Assembly (NCBI RefSeq): GCF_019285515.1
Contig: NZ_CP079095.1
Coordinates: forward strand, 620,001 to 684,000
Direction: 5' to 3'
Length of the DNA stretch: 64,000 nt
Source of the DNA: Methylococcus sp. Mc7
GTDB taxonomy: Bacteria; Pseudomonadota; Gammaproteobacteria; Methylococcales; Methylococcaceae
A program made the position numbers and the translations under genes. The notes beneath the pieces are model-generated. The model saw nothing but the letters and a program-made list of their open reading frames with translations, made no database searches and was not told the DNA's origin. Below, one piece after another: positions 1 to 6,972 of this stretch. Numbering within the stretch: position 1 is the first letter of the stretch; the number at the start of each line of letters is the position of its first letter.

Positions 1-135
1 GTTGCGGTAACCATTGAACGTCAGGGCGAAATCGAGGATTTCGCTCATGCCGGCGCTCACCGAGGGAATGTCGGCCAGCGTCAACTCGGCATTGCTGATT
101 TCTCGAGGGCGCCGATCATGCACTGCATCACTCAC
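1..135 (-). CDS. Hypothetical protein, N-terminal fragment (cut by window edge)
   Basis: A GTG-initiated reading frame runs off the left edge; only its first 45 codons are visible. It begins VSDAVHDRRPREISNAELT and is moderately acidic with no recognisable domain. The start is chosen because GTG overlaps the stop of the upstream 101-codon gene in a GTGA arrangement, a common sign of translational coupling. The two genes are therefore probably co-transcribed. Function unknown. Confidence 0.5.
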   Translation of the reverse strand, partial: MSDAVHDRRPREISNAELTLADIPSVSAGMSEILDFALTFNGYRN

Positions 136-437
136 GGCACTCTCCCCCGCGCTTCCTCATGCGCGATGTAAGCGTTGAGAAAAGCGACCATCTTCCTGGC
201 CTGTTCTGGCGAAATCAGCACTTCGACCCAGCACAGACGCTGGCCACCCAACAGGTAGTTGAATACCCGCTTGAGCTTGAGATGCCAATGGAGCGGCTGG
301 CAGACCTGGAATTCGATCGCCATTTCCTCGACCGTGCCTTGCTCATTGCCTTCGTCCTCGTAGGAAAGGCGCACGACGTGTTCTGGCGTGTGACAGCAAC
401 ATTCAATGTATTGGTATTGCATGGCAATTTCCCTCAA
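132..437 (-). CDS. Hypothetical protein (about 96-101 aa)
   Basis: Small acidic protein with Cys-Cys-Cys near its start (YIECCCHTPEH), then a stretch with basic and aromatic residues (HWHLKLKRVFNYLLGGQR) and a C-terminal amphipathic helix (SPEQARKMVAFLNAYIAHEEA). MQYQYIE, five residues in, is an equally likely start. No family is recognised. Its stop overlaps the GTG of the next gene by 4 bp, so the two look like one operon. Hypothetical. Confidence 0.5.
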   Translation of the reverse strand: MREIAMQYQYIECCCHTPEHVVRLSYEDEGNEQGTVEEMAIEFQVCQPLHWHLKLKRVFNYLLGGQRLCWVEVLISPEQARKMVAFLNAYIAHEEARGRVP

Positions 438-502
438 CTTTGGCCAATCTCATATCGGGTATCCTCCCCAGCCTTCTGGCAAATGCCCTCCCCTTCGGCG
501 GG

Positions 503-522
503 CCTTTCCCCAAAAGGAAAGG
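503..522 (-). terminator. Hairpin downstream of the collagen-like gene
   Basis: Perfect 7-bp inverted repeat (CCTTTCC / GGAAAGG) with a 6-nt loop, nested in wider G/C-rich complementarity. It lies just after the stop of the minus-strand gene ending at 538. There is no clear T-tract, so termination is inferred. Confidence 0.4.
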
Positions 523-537
523 GAGGACACCTTAACG

Positions 538-1959
538 TCAATATCTGGTGATCGAATTACCATCCTGATTCGTCACCCAGATTTTCGCCCCGTCAAATGC
601 GATACCCCAAGGCGCTCGACCTGTTGGATAGGTTCCCAATATGTTCCCAGAGTTCGCCTCGATTTGGGTCACGTTGTCGGACTGGTGGTTGACCACCCAG
701 ATCGACGTACCGTCGAACAGAACGGCGTTGGGCTCGATGCCTACCGGATAACTCGCCAGCACGCTGCCATCTTCGCGATCGATCTTTTGCACGGCGTTGT
801 GCACGTCGTCGGCTCGCCAGATAAAAGTACCGTCGAAAGCAATCCCGTAACCCGCAAATCCCATGAAATCGAATTTGGCGACGCTGGCACCCGTGGCAGG
901 TTCCAGTTTGCTCAGTGTCGATTCGTCGGTATTGACGACCCAAACGTGCGTTCCGTCAAACAGAATGAAAGTCGGATGCAGCCCCGTCGTGAAAGTACCG
1001 AGGTTGGCTCCTGTCTTGGCATCAAGCTTGGTGACTGAGCTTTCTCCGTAGTTGGCCATCCATATGTTGGCGCCGTCGAAGGTCACGCCAAAGGCTCCGG
1101 CACCGGTGGGATAGTGTCCGACCAGATTGCCGGTGGCGGCATCGAGTTTGGTCACATTGCTGCTGAACTGATTCGCCACCCAGACGTGGGTACCATCGAA
1201 GGCGATGGTCCTTGGTCCGGAACCGACCGGATAGGTGCCGATCAAGGCCCCGGTTTGGGCGTCGAATTTGCTGACGCTGTTGCCGTAATTGTTGGCGACC
1301 CAGATGTTGGCACCATCGAACGCCGCGCCGTAGGGGTGCGGCCCGGTTGGAATCTCGGCGTATGTCCTGTTGGCTCTGTACCATTGCTGCAAGGCGATAT
1401 GTTTCGGGTTGTAGGCGCCGCCGGCCAGCCCGGGATCGCCTTTGTCTCCTTTGGGTCCCTGGGGACCGGTATCCCCCTTCGCGCCGGCGGGGCCGACCGG
1501 CCCTGTGGCGCCATCCGCCCCTTTCGGACCTGCCGGACCTTGTACGCCTTGGGGACCTTCGGGACCAGCCGGTCCCATTGGGCCGATCGCGCCATCTGCG
1601 CCTTTTGGGCCTTGGGGCCCTGGCAAACCTTGCGGCCCGGTTTCTCCCGCCGGCCCTTGCGGCCCAACCGGGCCTGGAGGCCCCATCGGCCCCTCGATGT
1701 TGCTCCCCAGCAACTGCCAATAGCTCGAGGCGGTGCCAGGCACGCGATTCTTGTTTCTGCTGCCAAGCGACAAATAGGTTTGATTGTTATACGTAACGAC
1801 ATTGCCCATAAAATACGTCGCTGTGGCGCTCCAATTGCCCATATAGTTGTTTATAGGCACCGGCCCGGCAACCGCCGGCGAAGCGATGCTAATGATCGAA
1901 AGCGACAGTGCATAGGCCATGACAACTGCCAGTTCAACTCGTCCGGATAGATTTTTCAT
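538..1959 (-). CDS. Secreted collagen-like protein with carbohydrate-binding-like module and 7-repeat beta-propeller
   Basis: The 473-residue product starts with a signal peptide (about 1-31, ending AVAG). Residues about 37-86 resemble a CBM5/12-type module ([19 protein letters not shown], then SSYWQLLG). Residues about 89-180 are uninterrupted Gly-X-Y collagen triplets rich in GPxGPxG and GDKGDP. The rest carries seven roughly 42-residue repeats, each with FDG followed by I/V-W (for example [13 protein letters not shown]), typical of YVTN/Vgb-like propellers. The composition indicates an extracellular or surface protein, perhaps adhesive or matrix-forming. It is monocistronic with its own RBS and followed by a hairpin. 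Domain calls are from motifs; the biological role is inference. Confidence 0.85.
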   Translation of the reverse strand: MKNLSGRVELAVVMAYALSLSIISIASPAVAGPVPINNYMGNWSATATYFMGNVVTYNNQTYLSLGSRNKNRVPGTASSYWQLLGSNIEGPMGPPGPVGPQGPAGETGPQGLPGPQGPKGADGAIGPMGPAGPEGPQGVQGPAGPKGADGATGPVGPAGAKGDTGPQGPKGDKGDPGLAGGAYNPKHIALQQWYRANRTYAEIPTGPHPYGAAFDGANIWVANNYGNSVSKFDAQTGALIGTYPVGSGPRTIAFDGTHVWVANQFSSNVTKLDAATGNLVGHYPTGAGAFGVTFDGANIWMANYGESSVTKLDAKTGANLGTFTTGLHPTFILFDGTHVWVVNTDESTLSKLEPATGASVAKFDFMGFAGYGIAFDGTFIWRADDVHNAVQKIDREDGSVLASYPVGIEPNAVLFDGTSIWVVNHQSDNVTQIEANSGNILGTYPTGRAPWGIAFDGAKIWVTNQDGNSITRY

Positions 1960-2033
1960 GGATTCAATTTCTCCTGATATGGAACGGTATCCCGCATTGG
2001 GGATACAGTATTGATTTCAGTCTCGCCATCCTC

Positions 2034-2573
2034 TCATGCCGACGCATCGGCCTCCGCATCCACGGCCGCCAACGCTTCGGCCGCGGATTGACCGCCATAG
2101 GCGACAGACATGATGCCTGGCCAATACTTGTTCATAGTCATGTGAGCACTGTTTTCCATTTGGTCGATCATGGCCTGCGACAGAGCGCTGCCTCCCATGA
2201 AGACTGTGCTCACCATACGCACCTGGCCGTCGTCCAGATCGAATTCGAACTTGCCGAGAAACAGTCGATAGTTGACACGTGTCAGAAACTCCGCAACCGA
2301 TCCACGATATTTTTCCGGAACTTTGACCGGCGCATAGACGTACACGGCGAAACGTTCCTCTTCATCGTTGACGTCGAAAAAGGTTCTGAATTCGCCGCTC
2401 GCCAAGCCGACCGTGGCGCTGAGACTGAAAAGGCCACCACGTTCCCGTTCACTGTAAGTCCAGCCATCGCTGTCGAGATAGTGCCTGACCGCATCGAGCA
2501 TCGGAGTATGGGAGTCGCCGGGCGCGAACCCGACGGCCGAGGAATGAGTGTTCTGAGCATCTTGTGCCGCCAT
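2034..2573 (-). CDS. YbjN-domain-like protein
   Basis: 179-residue acidic protein. The start at MAAQDAQN is chosen because GGAGG sits 6 nt upstream; a longer in-frame extension lacks a good RBS. The core (LDSDGWTYSERERGG, then FFDVNDEEERFAVYVYAPVKVP, then LTRVNYRLFLGKFEFDLDDGQVRM) has the alternating beta/helix pattern of the YbjN/type III chaperone-like fold. The tail is Ala/Glu-rich. Members of this fold are often sensory or chaperone-like; no specific role can be assigned. A 20-bp sequence shared with the 3440 site lies about 87 bp upstream, suggesting common regulation. Confidence 0.6.
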   Translation of the reverse strand: MAAQDAQNTHSSAVGFAPGDSHTPMLDAVRHYLDSDGWTYSERERGGLFSLSATVGLASGEFRTFFDVNDEEERFAVYVYAPVKVPEKYRGSVAEFLTRVNYRLFLGKFEFDLDDGQVRMVSTVFMGGSALSQAMIDQMENSAHMTMNKYWPGIMSVAYGGQSAAEALAAVDAEADASA

Positions 2574-2659
2574 GGGAAACCTCCGTGAATACGATTGAGA
2601 AAGTCTGTCTGGAGACACTGACCTGCGTGTCTCGACGGCACTCACGATAGCGAGACGTC

Positions 2660-2679
2660 GTGACAGATTAGGTCGCGCC
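2660..2679 (-). promoter_or_regulatory. Candidate operator copy 1 (shared 20-bp site)
   Basis: GTGACAGATTAGGTCGCGCC matches the site at 3440-3459 at 18 of 20 positions. Its core is an imperfect dyad, GTGAC/GTCGC around a 7-bp AT-rich centre. It lies about 87 bp upstream of the 179-aa gene. The nearby WYL regulator is the obvious candidate binder, which is inference. Confidence 0.4.
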
Positions 2680-2806
2680 CATGAGTTTTTTCCACTCTCG
2701 TGGTCGAAATCTCATCCATGTCGGCATCGGCGTTTTGGTGTTGGACGACGTATTGTCAGATGCGGATATGAACCGGCGGCATCCCTTCCATAATTTCCTA
2801 TGATGT

Positions 2807-3034
2807 TTATATGCTTCCGCGATCCCAGAAATTCATGAATTTCGCGACAGCTATGAATATTCCGCCAAGAATTACCACCCCCAAAGCCGTCGTTGCGGTG
2901 AGATAAGGATATTTGTATTCGATGAAAAACATGGTTGACAAAATCAGGCATCCGACCCATGTCATGCAGCGTCCAATCATCCAGATGACTTTGACCGGCT
3001 TGCTGCTTCCTTCGATAACGACTTGAGTCTTCAT
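2807..3034 (-). CDS. Small two-helix membrane protein
   Basis: 75 residues starting MKTQVVIEGSSKP. There are two predicted transmembrane helices: about 18-35 (VIWMIGRCMTWVGCLILST) and about 46-63 (ATTALGVVILGGIFIAVA). No known domain. The shorter start is preferred because the upstream extension is basic and atypical. It lies 67 bp downstream of the cysteine-motif gene on the same strand and may share its transcript. Confidence 0.5.
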   Translation of the reverse strand: MKTQVVIEGSSKPVKVIWMIGRCMTWVGCLILSTMFFIEYKYPYLTATTALGVVILGGIFIAVAKFMNFWDRGSI

Positions 3035-3100
3035 TTCCACGCCTTTCGGTCTAAGGAAAGTTGGAGGCGAACGTGAACACCATGCCTGCCGAACCGTCAA

Positions 3101-3370
3101 TCAGGGTTGTTGTTGGCCCGTGTCGTCTTCCCTTTCCTCCCTGAGCTTGCCGTCCCAAATCTTTTCCTGGACCGTTTTGTCCTTGAAGAAGCGGCGCGGA
3201 TTGCCACACATCCAGCAACTGCAAGCCGCGGGCGTGGTGACGTGGCGGCCGAGCCGGCGTGGATCGCCTTGATCGGACGGCGGCACGCCGAAGTCGAGGC
3301 GCCGTGCTTTCTTGAGGCGGGCCAGATGATGGCGGCGCAGAGCCCGCGCGGTGTCTTTGCTGTGCGTCAT
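3101..3370 (-). CDS. Small basic protein with CSCWMC motif
   Basis: 89 residues, strongly basic at the N-terminus (RALRRHHLARLKKARR), with CSCWMCGNPRRFF in the middle. Short proteins carrying this C-x-C-x-x-C-G-N-P-R-R motif occur widely in proteobacteria without a known function; the cysteines could bind metal or nucleic acid. A strong RBS (GGGAGGAAAGG) precedes the ATG. The 20-bp site at 3440-3459 lies about 70 bp upstream. Confidence 0.65.
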   Translation of the reverse strand: MTHSKDTARALRRHHLARLKKARRLDFGVPPSDQGDPRRLGRHVTTPAACSCWMCGNPRRFFKDKTVQEKIWDGKLREEREDDTGQQQP

Positions 3371-3439
3371 ACCCTTTCCTCCCGTTCGAAGTGAACATTC
3401 CTGAAACGGCGATTACAGTGGAAAAACTAGCTCAGAGCC

Positions 3440-3459
3440 GCGACAAATTAGGTCGCGCC
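3440..3459 (-). promoter_or_regulatory. Candidate operator copy 2 (shared 20-bp site)
   Basis: GCGACAAATTAGGTCGCGCC contains the dyad GCGAC-(7 nt)-GTCGC. It is 18/20 identical to the 2660 copy and lies between the WYL regulator's stop and the next minus-strand gene, about 70 bp before that gene's ATG. Confidence 0.45.
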
Positions 3460-3467
3460 GGGGGGGA

Positions 3468-4553
3468 TCATGCTTGGTAGCGCTGCACCGCGTTGCTCAA
3501 GGTCAGGGCGATTTCGTCGCGGAGAGCCGGCGGCTCCAGGACTTCGACCCGATCGCCGAAACCGAGCAGCCACCAGCGCAGGCGCTGGGTGTTGGCGACC
3601 GTGGCGCGGAACCGGACGCGGCCATCGGGCAAGCGTTCGCTGCGCTGATCCTCGCTTAGGGGCGATTCCTCGAGATGGACGGCGATTTCGGCGTCGAACA
3701 ACAGTTGCACCTTGAGCTTGGCCGGGGGCGTCACGGTACCGGAGGTGGTCACGCTCAGAACGTCCAATGGGTAGTCGAAACAGGTTTTCGCGTAGCGTTC
3801 CAGCTTGAAGCTGCGCATGGGAGAAACCGGACTGTCGAGCAGGGAGGCGGTTTCCATCCGATGCAGTACCAGGTGCTTCAGATCCGTGTATTCGAAAAGC
3901 GTGGCGACGACATAGATGATGCCATCACGTATCACCAGACCCCGAGGGCTGACCTCGTAATCTCGGGCCGGTCCGTTGCGAGGACGATAGCGCGCCTGGA
4001 AACGGCGATCTTCGAACAGCGCGGCATAAACAACTTCGAGAATGTCCGGACGGACGTCTGGATGAAGAAGGGGCTGGCTGTTGGGTATGACCTGGACTTT
4101 GGCAGGCCAGATCGAGTGCTGATCGTCACCTGCCGCATCCAAAATTTCCTGAGCCCGCCGGAAGTGCGGGCGGAGTTCGCTCAGTGTCGAACGCGGCAGC
4201 ACCGGGGCGAGAAACGCCTCGGCCAGCCGGAACATCAAGGCGGTTTTGGCATCCAGCTTGGGAATGTCGAGAACCGCGTCCTTTTGCCAGAACCAAAGAT
4301 TGCCGTTCGGTCCGGCCCGGTAGTCCAGGGCGGGAAATACCGACATCAGGGCCATGAGGTTGCGCTCGACGGTGCGCTTATGGACCTCGTAGAGGGGATC
4401 GATGCCGGCCAGTTTGGCTTGGAGTTGCTGGGCCGTGACTCCGCCCGGCTCCCGCGGAATGAGCTGGAGCATGACCCATTGGCGGAGGATGGCGTCCTTG
4501 AGTTCGTTGCGATTGGAGTTTTTTGGAGGGAGCGTATCCTGGAAATCGGTCAT
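3468..4553 (-). CDS. WYL-domain transcriptional regulator
   Basis: 361 residues from MTDFQDTLPP. The N-terminal third has a helix-turn-helix pattern (VTAQQLQAKLAGIDPLYEVHKRTVERNLMALM is the recognition region; read in two parts). The WYL core follows (YEVSPRGLVIRDGIIYVVAT, then DLKHLVLHRM), and the C-terminus has the WCX-like segment (RLRWWLLGFGDRVEVLEPP). WYL domains sense ligands, including nucleic acid, and control transcription. The gene follows vapC by 13 bp on the same strand, so it is the third cistron of an antitoxin-toxin-regulator operon. A candidate target site lies just after its stop. The longer reading frame upstream overlaps vapC and was rejected. Confidence 0.8.
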   Translation of the reverse strand: MTDFQDTLPPKNSNRNELKDAILRQWVMLQLIPREPGGVTAQQLQAKLAGIDPLYEVHKRTVERNLMALMSVFPALDYRAGPNGNLWFWQKDAVLDIPKLDAKTALMFRLAEAFLAPVLPRSTLSELRPHFRRAQEILDAAGDDQHSIWPAKVQVIPNSQPLLHPDVRPDILEVVYAALFEDRRFQARYRPRNGPARDYEVSPRGLVIRDGIIYVVATLFEYTDLKHLVLHRMETASLLDSPVSPMRSFKLERYAKTCFDYPLDVLSVTTSGTVTPPAKLKVQLLFDAEIAVHLEESPLSEDQRSERLPDGRVRFRATVANTQRLRWWLLGFGDRVEVLEPPALRDEIALTLSNAVQRYQA

Positions 4554-4566
4554 TCGCTGTCCTGCC

Positions 4567-4995
4567 TTAGGAAGGTAACCGGAAATCGGCCAGCCAGACG
4601 ATCCGCCCCAAACCGCACGCCTTGTCGTAATAACGCCGGTCGGCGGTGACCAAGGTGGCACCGGGGGTGTTCAGAGCGACGGCGTGGTAGAGGGTATCGA
4701 AAAGATGATGCCGGTGACGGATGGAAAGATCGATGGCGGTCGTATAGGTCTCTAAGGTATCAGCAAAGGCACATTCGATGCGCAACAGATCGGCGATGTC
4801 ATCCGGGGCTTGTTCCGGCTTTTCCCGCGCGAGGACGGCGGCCACTTCCGCGATGAAGTGGGGTGGCTGGAGCAATTGAATCCGATCGTCGACCACGCCG
4901 GCCAAGATAGCCAATGCCAGGTCGCTGTCGGGCTCGTCGTCGCGGGTCTGAAAAAACCATTTGAGCGCGACGCTGGCATCGACCACCAGGATCAT
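4567..4995 (-). CDS. PIN-domain ribonuclease toxin, VapC family
   Basis: 142 residues with the PIN acidic quartet: D6 (ILVVDASVALKWF), E50 (FIAEVAAVL), D100 (HHLFDTLYHAVAL) and D119 (LVTADRRYY). VapC toxins are Mg-dependent RNases that cleave tRNA or rRNA and are neutralised by a cognate antitoxin. The ATG overlaps the antitoxin stop in ATGA, the usual antitoxin-first order. All catalytic residues are present, so it should be active. Confidence 0.85.
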   Translation of the reverse strand: MILVVDASVALKWFFQTRDDEPDSDLALAILAGVVDDRIQLLQPPHFIAEVAAVLAREKPEQAPDDIADLLRIECAFADTLETYTTAIDLSIRHRHHLFDTLYHAVALNTPGATLVTADRRYYDKACGLGRIVWLADFRLPS

Positions 4996-5225
4996 GGACG
5001 GCCTTCTTCCCGTGCGGCGCGCAGCTCTTCATCCGTAACGGCCGGGGCATGCCGGCGACGCTCGAGAATCCGGCCGATCGCGTCGGCGCCGCGCTGCTTG
5101 CGCGCCGCGCGCTCCACCGCTTCGCGCATCAGCTCGGCGATGATGGCGCTCTTGTTCTGGCCTTTGAAGGTTTCGTTGAAGGCGTTCTTGACGTCTTCCG
5201 GCACGCTGAAATTGACGGTCGCCAT
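4992..5225 (-). CDS. Ribbon-helix-helix-type antitoxin paired with VapC
   Basis: 77 residues starting MATVNFSVPEDVKNAFNETF. The N-terminal beta strand plus two helices (QNKSAIIAELMREAVERAA) is a typical RHH dimer/DNA-binding fold, and the C-terminal charged tail would wrap the toxin. The start at MATVNF is preferred to the longer frame, which would run into the palindrome. A perfect 9-bp dyad 15 bp upstream is the likely autoregulatory operator. It overlaps vapC by 4 bp. Confidence 0.8.
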   Translation of the reverse strand: MATVNFSVPEDVKNAFNETFKGQNKSAIIAELMREAVERAARKQRGADAIGRILERRRHAPAVTDEELRAAREEGRP

Positions 5226-5239
5226 GGGGATTGCCTCGC

Positions 5240-5258
5240 TTGTTGAAAATTTCAACAA
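5240..5258 (-). promoter_or_regulatory. Palindromic operator of the antitoxin-toxin-WYL operon
   Basis: TTGTTGAAA and TTTCAACAA form perfect 9-bp arms around one central base, ending 15 bp before the antitoxin ATG. RHH antitoxins usually autoregulate through such dyads; binding is inferred from position and symmetry. Confidence 0.6.
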
Positions 5259-5283
5259 AGTATCGGCCAGGGCTGGGAGAAGA

Positions 5284-6222
5284 TCAAACGCGCGCCAGAC
5301 GCTCCAGCAGGCCCTCGACCCGGTCCCGCCCGCGCAGCTCGTCTTTCCAGTCGGCCGGGATGCCTTCGATCCCGAAGCGGATGCCGGCTAGGCCGCCGGC
5401 GATGCAGGCGGTGGTGTCGGTGTCGTTGCCGAAACCGACGGCGGCACGGATGACGGCGTCGTAGCTCGATGCCTCCAGCGCACGCAGCGCGCTCCAGAAG
5501 GTGTCTACGACGTAGCCGGTGCCGGCGGGATGCGCTCGTTCCGGGGCCGTCATAAGCCGGTCGAGTTCGCTGCGCTCCGTGGCATCCAGGAACTCGCCCA
5601 GTCCGTCGGCGAGGGTTTCAACCTCGGCGGTTTCGCCTTGCAGCAGCCGCCGCGCCAGCAGGCAGTACGTCGCACAGGCGACGCCGCTGCGGGGGTGCCC
5701 ATGGGTGGGCCTGCCCTGCTCGATCGCCAGCCTCACCAGCTCCGCGTCAGCGCCCCTGTGCCACAGCGCCAGCGGCAGCACCCGCATCAGGGCGCCGTTG
5801 CCGTTGGCGTGCTCGTGCGCGTCGCCGGCCCGAGCGGCGGGTATCCCGGCGCGCATCCGGCTGAACGCGCGGGCGGTCTGCATGCCGATGTCGAACACCT
5901 GCCCGTCGGGAGTGTAGGCCCCCTCGTCGCACCAGGCCAGGAGGCGGGCGCCGAAATCCTCCAGGTCGAGCCGGCCGCATTCGAGCAGCGAATCGAGCAG
6001 GGCCAGTGCCTGGGCGCCATCGTCGGTCCAGGTGCCGGCGGGAACGAACGGATAGGTGGCGGGATAGCCGGACGGCGGCCGCATGGCGATGGCTTCGGGC
6101 GGCGGCAAGTCCGCGGCGGGTTTGAATTCATAGCAGCGGCCGACGGCATCGCCGATCAGCAAACCGTACAAGCCACCGGCAATGACGTTTCGGCGCGACA
6201 ACACGGAAGCGTGGATGGACAT
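5284..6222 (-). CDS. ADP-ribosylglycohydrolase family protein
   Basis: 312 residues. Family hallmarks are the N-terminal GGLYGLLIGDAVG, the Mg-binding TWTDDGAQ (about 64-71) and, near the C-terminus, FGNDTDTTACIAGGLAGI with its metal-binding Asp pair. These enzymes hydrolyse ADP-ribose from proteins (DraG/ARH-like) or related substrates. The usual WTDDT is WTDDG here, so substrate or metal geometry may differ. No DraT-type transferase is next to it, so a nitrogenase-specific role is not supported. Confidence 0.8.
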   Translation of the reverse strand: MSIHASVLSRRNVIAGGLYGLLIGDAVGRCYEFKPAADLPPPEAIAMRPPSGYPATYPFVPAGTWTDDGAQALALLDSLLECGRLDLEDFGARLLAWCDEGAYTPDGQVFDIGMQTARAFSRMRAGIPAARAGDAHEHANGNGALMRVLPLALWHRGADAELVRLAIEQGRPTHGHPRSGVACATYCLLARRLLQGETAEVETLADGLGEFLDATERSELDRLMTAPERAHPAGTGYVVDTFWSALRALEASSYDAVIRAAVGFGNDTDTTACIAGGLAGIRFGIEGIPADWKDELRGRDRVEGLLERLARV

Positions 6223-6336
6223 GGGGCATTCTCCCTGACCCGGATGGGGAGGGAGAAAGGATAGCGCAGGAGGGCGGCGTATCAGGTCGCAGACGAGGGC
6301 GCGACGGGAAACCGCGCCCTCCGTGCTGCCGGCATC

Positions 6337-6972
6337 TTATTTCAGCTTGGAGTAATAGTCGGCCAATTGCCGAATCTCGGCGTCACTGAGTTTGCCGGCG
6401 ATCAGCCGCATGCGGCTGTAGATGTCGTTGGCGCGCTGGCCGCTCTTGTAGGCCAGGAGGGTCGCTTCGAGATAGGCCGCATTCTGGCCCGCCAGACGGG
6501 GCGTGTCGACCTTTTCGCCCTGCCCGGCCCCGCCGTGGCAACTCGAACAGGCCGGCTCCATGCGCCGGCCTTCCCCCCGTTCGGCGATGCCGGTGGCATC
6601 CGCCGCTCCGCCGGCACCGAGCATCGGCGCTTGTTTGCCGTACCAGGCGGCCAAATCGGCCATGTCCTGGTCGCTCAAGGCCGATGCCATGGCGTTCATG
6701 ATCGTGGCCGGGTCCTGGCGGGTGCCGCTCTTGTAGTCCTGCAACTGGCGGTAGAGGTAGGTCGGCAACTGGCCGTTCAGGTTGGGATTGGCGCCGGTGC
6801 CGTCGTGGCAGCCGGCACAGGGGGCGGACAGCGCCTTGCCGCGGTCGGCGTCGCCCTTCTTGACGAAGTCGAGGGTCGCCGGCGTCCAGGCGACCTGGGT
6901 GGAAGGTGCCGCGGCGGCAGTGGCCGCCAGCGTCACGCCGATCGTCGCGAGCAGGATGGCTTTCATCTTCAA
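6337..6972 (-). CDS. Dihaem cytochrome c (c4-like)
   Basis: 211 residues with a signal peptide (about 1-22) and two c-type haem sites, CAGCH at 52-56 and CSSCH at 142-146. The halves are similar (both contain YKSG), as in cytochrome c4. It is periplasmic and membrane-associated, a known electron donor to terminal oxidases. Its ATG overlaps the stop of the oxidase subunit I gene by 4 bp, so it is the last gene of the respiratory operon and the likely donor to that oxidase. Confidence 0.85.
   Translation of the reverse strand: MKMKAILLATIGVTLAATAAAAPSTQVAWTPATLDFVKKGDADRGKALSAPCAGCHDGTGANPNLNGQLPTYLYRQLQDYKSGTRQDPATIMNAMASALSDQDMADLAAWYGKQAPMLGAGGAADATGIAERGEGRRMEPACSSCHGGAGQGEKVDTPRLAGQNAAYLEATLLAYKSGQRANDIYSRMRLIAGKLSDAEIRQLADYYSKLK

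Noticed and set aside
5284-6222. Nitrogenase-regulating DraG
   Set aside because: Family motifs fit ADP-ribosylglycohydrolases in general, but no draT or nif gene is adjacent.
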